NCBI GenBank assembly: GCA_003156615.1
Contig: PMHI01000705.1
Coordinates: 3,281-10,289 of the forward strand
DNA length: 7,009 bases
Source: Acidobacteriaceae bacterium
Lineage (GTDB): Bacteria; Acidobacteriota; Terriglobia; Terriglobales; SbA1
Reading direction: 5' to 3'
Notes under the pieces: generated by a model
What the model saw: only the letters and a program-made list of their open reading frames with translations
What the model was told of the DNA's origin: nothing
Databases searched by the model: none
In this document: piece by piece, positions 6,435 through 7,009 of the stretch
Layout of the letters: every line of letters starts with the position of its first letter
Position numbering within the stretch: the first letter of the stretch is position 1
Program-made: the position numbers and the translations under genes

Positions 6435-7009
6435 CCGGGATAGTGCAGTGAAGCTAATTGATGGTCTAGCAGGTGAAAGTCCTGCCAGTGCAGGTTGCCC
6501 AGTTGGCACTGTAGTGATATCCGGCGACGGGGCGGGTGACCAAACCGTCGGAAGCCCGGATGTAAACGTCCTCGATGGCTGGACGCAAGTCTGGTCAGCT
6601 CCGACAGGAGGGCTAGCAAAGCAACAGGTCGTAACGCAAGCGAACCGTAGTCAAGCCTCGAAAACGCACCCTCACCAGGATCGGAGTGTGAGGAAAAAGG
6701 GAATGCAGAAACTTTTTTATCCTAGGTTGAAGGCCAGAGTTTTCGGTGAAGCACTGGGTAAGAGCAACCGAAGAGTTCCCCGTGGTCTGAGAGGACGACA
6801 TGTTGTGAAAGAGCATCAATGAAAGCTCAGAACCAGTCGTGGGTTGCCTAGGCCTATGAGAATAGGCACAGCGATGGCATCTCGTATAAGCCACTCGATG
6901 GCGAAATTGAGATGTGCCCGCGAGTGGGGCGGATGGGGCCGATTAAGTGATGATGGACCGGGACAGAATAACCCGGACCGGAGCGAGGGCCCCTGGGGTA
7001 GAGCGGCTG
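6430..7009 (+). mobile_element. Group II intron ribozyme, 5' part (continues past right edge)
   Basis: The 580 bases starting with GTGCGCC have the look of group II intron domain I and following domains. They show the GUGYG start, short hairpins such as GCAGG (6469-6473) with CCTGC (6481-6485) around TGAAAGT, segments like GGACGCAAGTCT and GTAACGCAAGCGAAC that recur in bacterial group II introns, and a hairpin CCTCAC (6670-6675) with GTGAGG (6688-6693). No long protein frame of recognisable type is present, which fits a structured RNA. In bacterial introns of this kind the maturase/reverse-transcriptase gene starts in domain IV, roughly 550-650 bases in, so it should begin just beyond the window. 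Domain V and the 3' end are not in view. The element would move by retrohoming: the spliced lariat RNA with its protein inserts into DNA. Its class (B-, D- or E-like) is not assigned, and whether the copy is intact is unknown. Confidence 0.75.

Noticed and set aside
6686..6690. GTGTG as an alternative group II intron 5' end
   Set aside because: It fits GUGYG, but the 250 bases before it already look like domain I, and starting here would leave too little domain I sequence.
6430..6822. A 130-codon open frame starting at the intron's GTG
   Set aside because: It coincides with the structured intron RNA and its GTG is the intron 5' end; the translation has no recognisable motif.

Overview
The window looks like chromosomal DNA of a soil-type bacterium, most plausibly an acidobacterium. 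That guess rests on moderate-to-high GC content, a very large secreted Asp-box (VPS10/sortilin-like) beta-propeller protein of a kind common in Acidobacteria, and a soil-style accessory neighbourhood. The taxonomic call is an inference; no rRNA or other marker gene is present.

Layout, left to right. Bases 1-73 (minus) hold the first 24 codons of an ArsR-type winged-helix regulator that runs off the left edge, with a good TTGACA promoter directly in front of it (81-109). Bases 74-289 are non-coding; I see no convincing terminator there. Bases 290-3466 (minus) encode a 1058-residue exported beta-propeller protein with eleven Asp-boxes, starting at a TTG codon behind a GAGGG ribosome binding site. 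Bases 3655-4350 (minus) encode an aspartate/glutamate racemase-fold protein in which both usual catalytic cysteine positions are occupied by other residues (Ala83, Gly197). Bases 4592-5302 (minus) encode a stand-alone relative of the CTP synthase glutaminase domain that keeps the nucleophilic cysteine (Cys90) but not the His/Glu partners. Diverging from it across 57 bp is a LysR-type regulator (5360-6304, plus). After a short spacer with a possible terminator, the 5' part of a group II intron begins at 6430 and continues past the right edge; its reverse transcriptase and domains V/VI would lie outside the window.

How the parts may work together. The LysR gene and the glutaminase-like gene share a short divergent control region. 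It contains a perfect 13-bp palindrome on the -10 element of a strong predicted promoter for the glutaminase-like gene. This is the classical arrangement of a LysR regulator controlling its divergent neighbour. The racemase-like gene follows on the same strand as the glutaminase-like gene after 241 bp, so co-regulation is possible but not shown. The three genes suggest a small amino-acid or amide nitrogen module whose substrate cannot be read from sequence. The beta-propeller gene and the ArsR gene are probably separate units.

The most unusual points are the two neighbouring enzymes with altered active sites, two predicted leaderless or nearly leaderless promoters (glutaminase-like and ArsR genes), and the group II intron edge. 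I found no CRISPR array, tRNA or rRNA. I did not find a clear new defence or mobile system beyond the intron.
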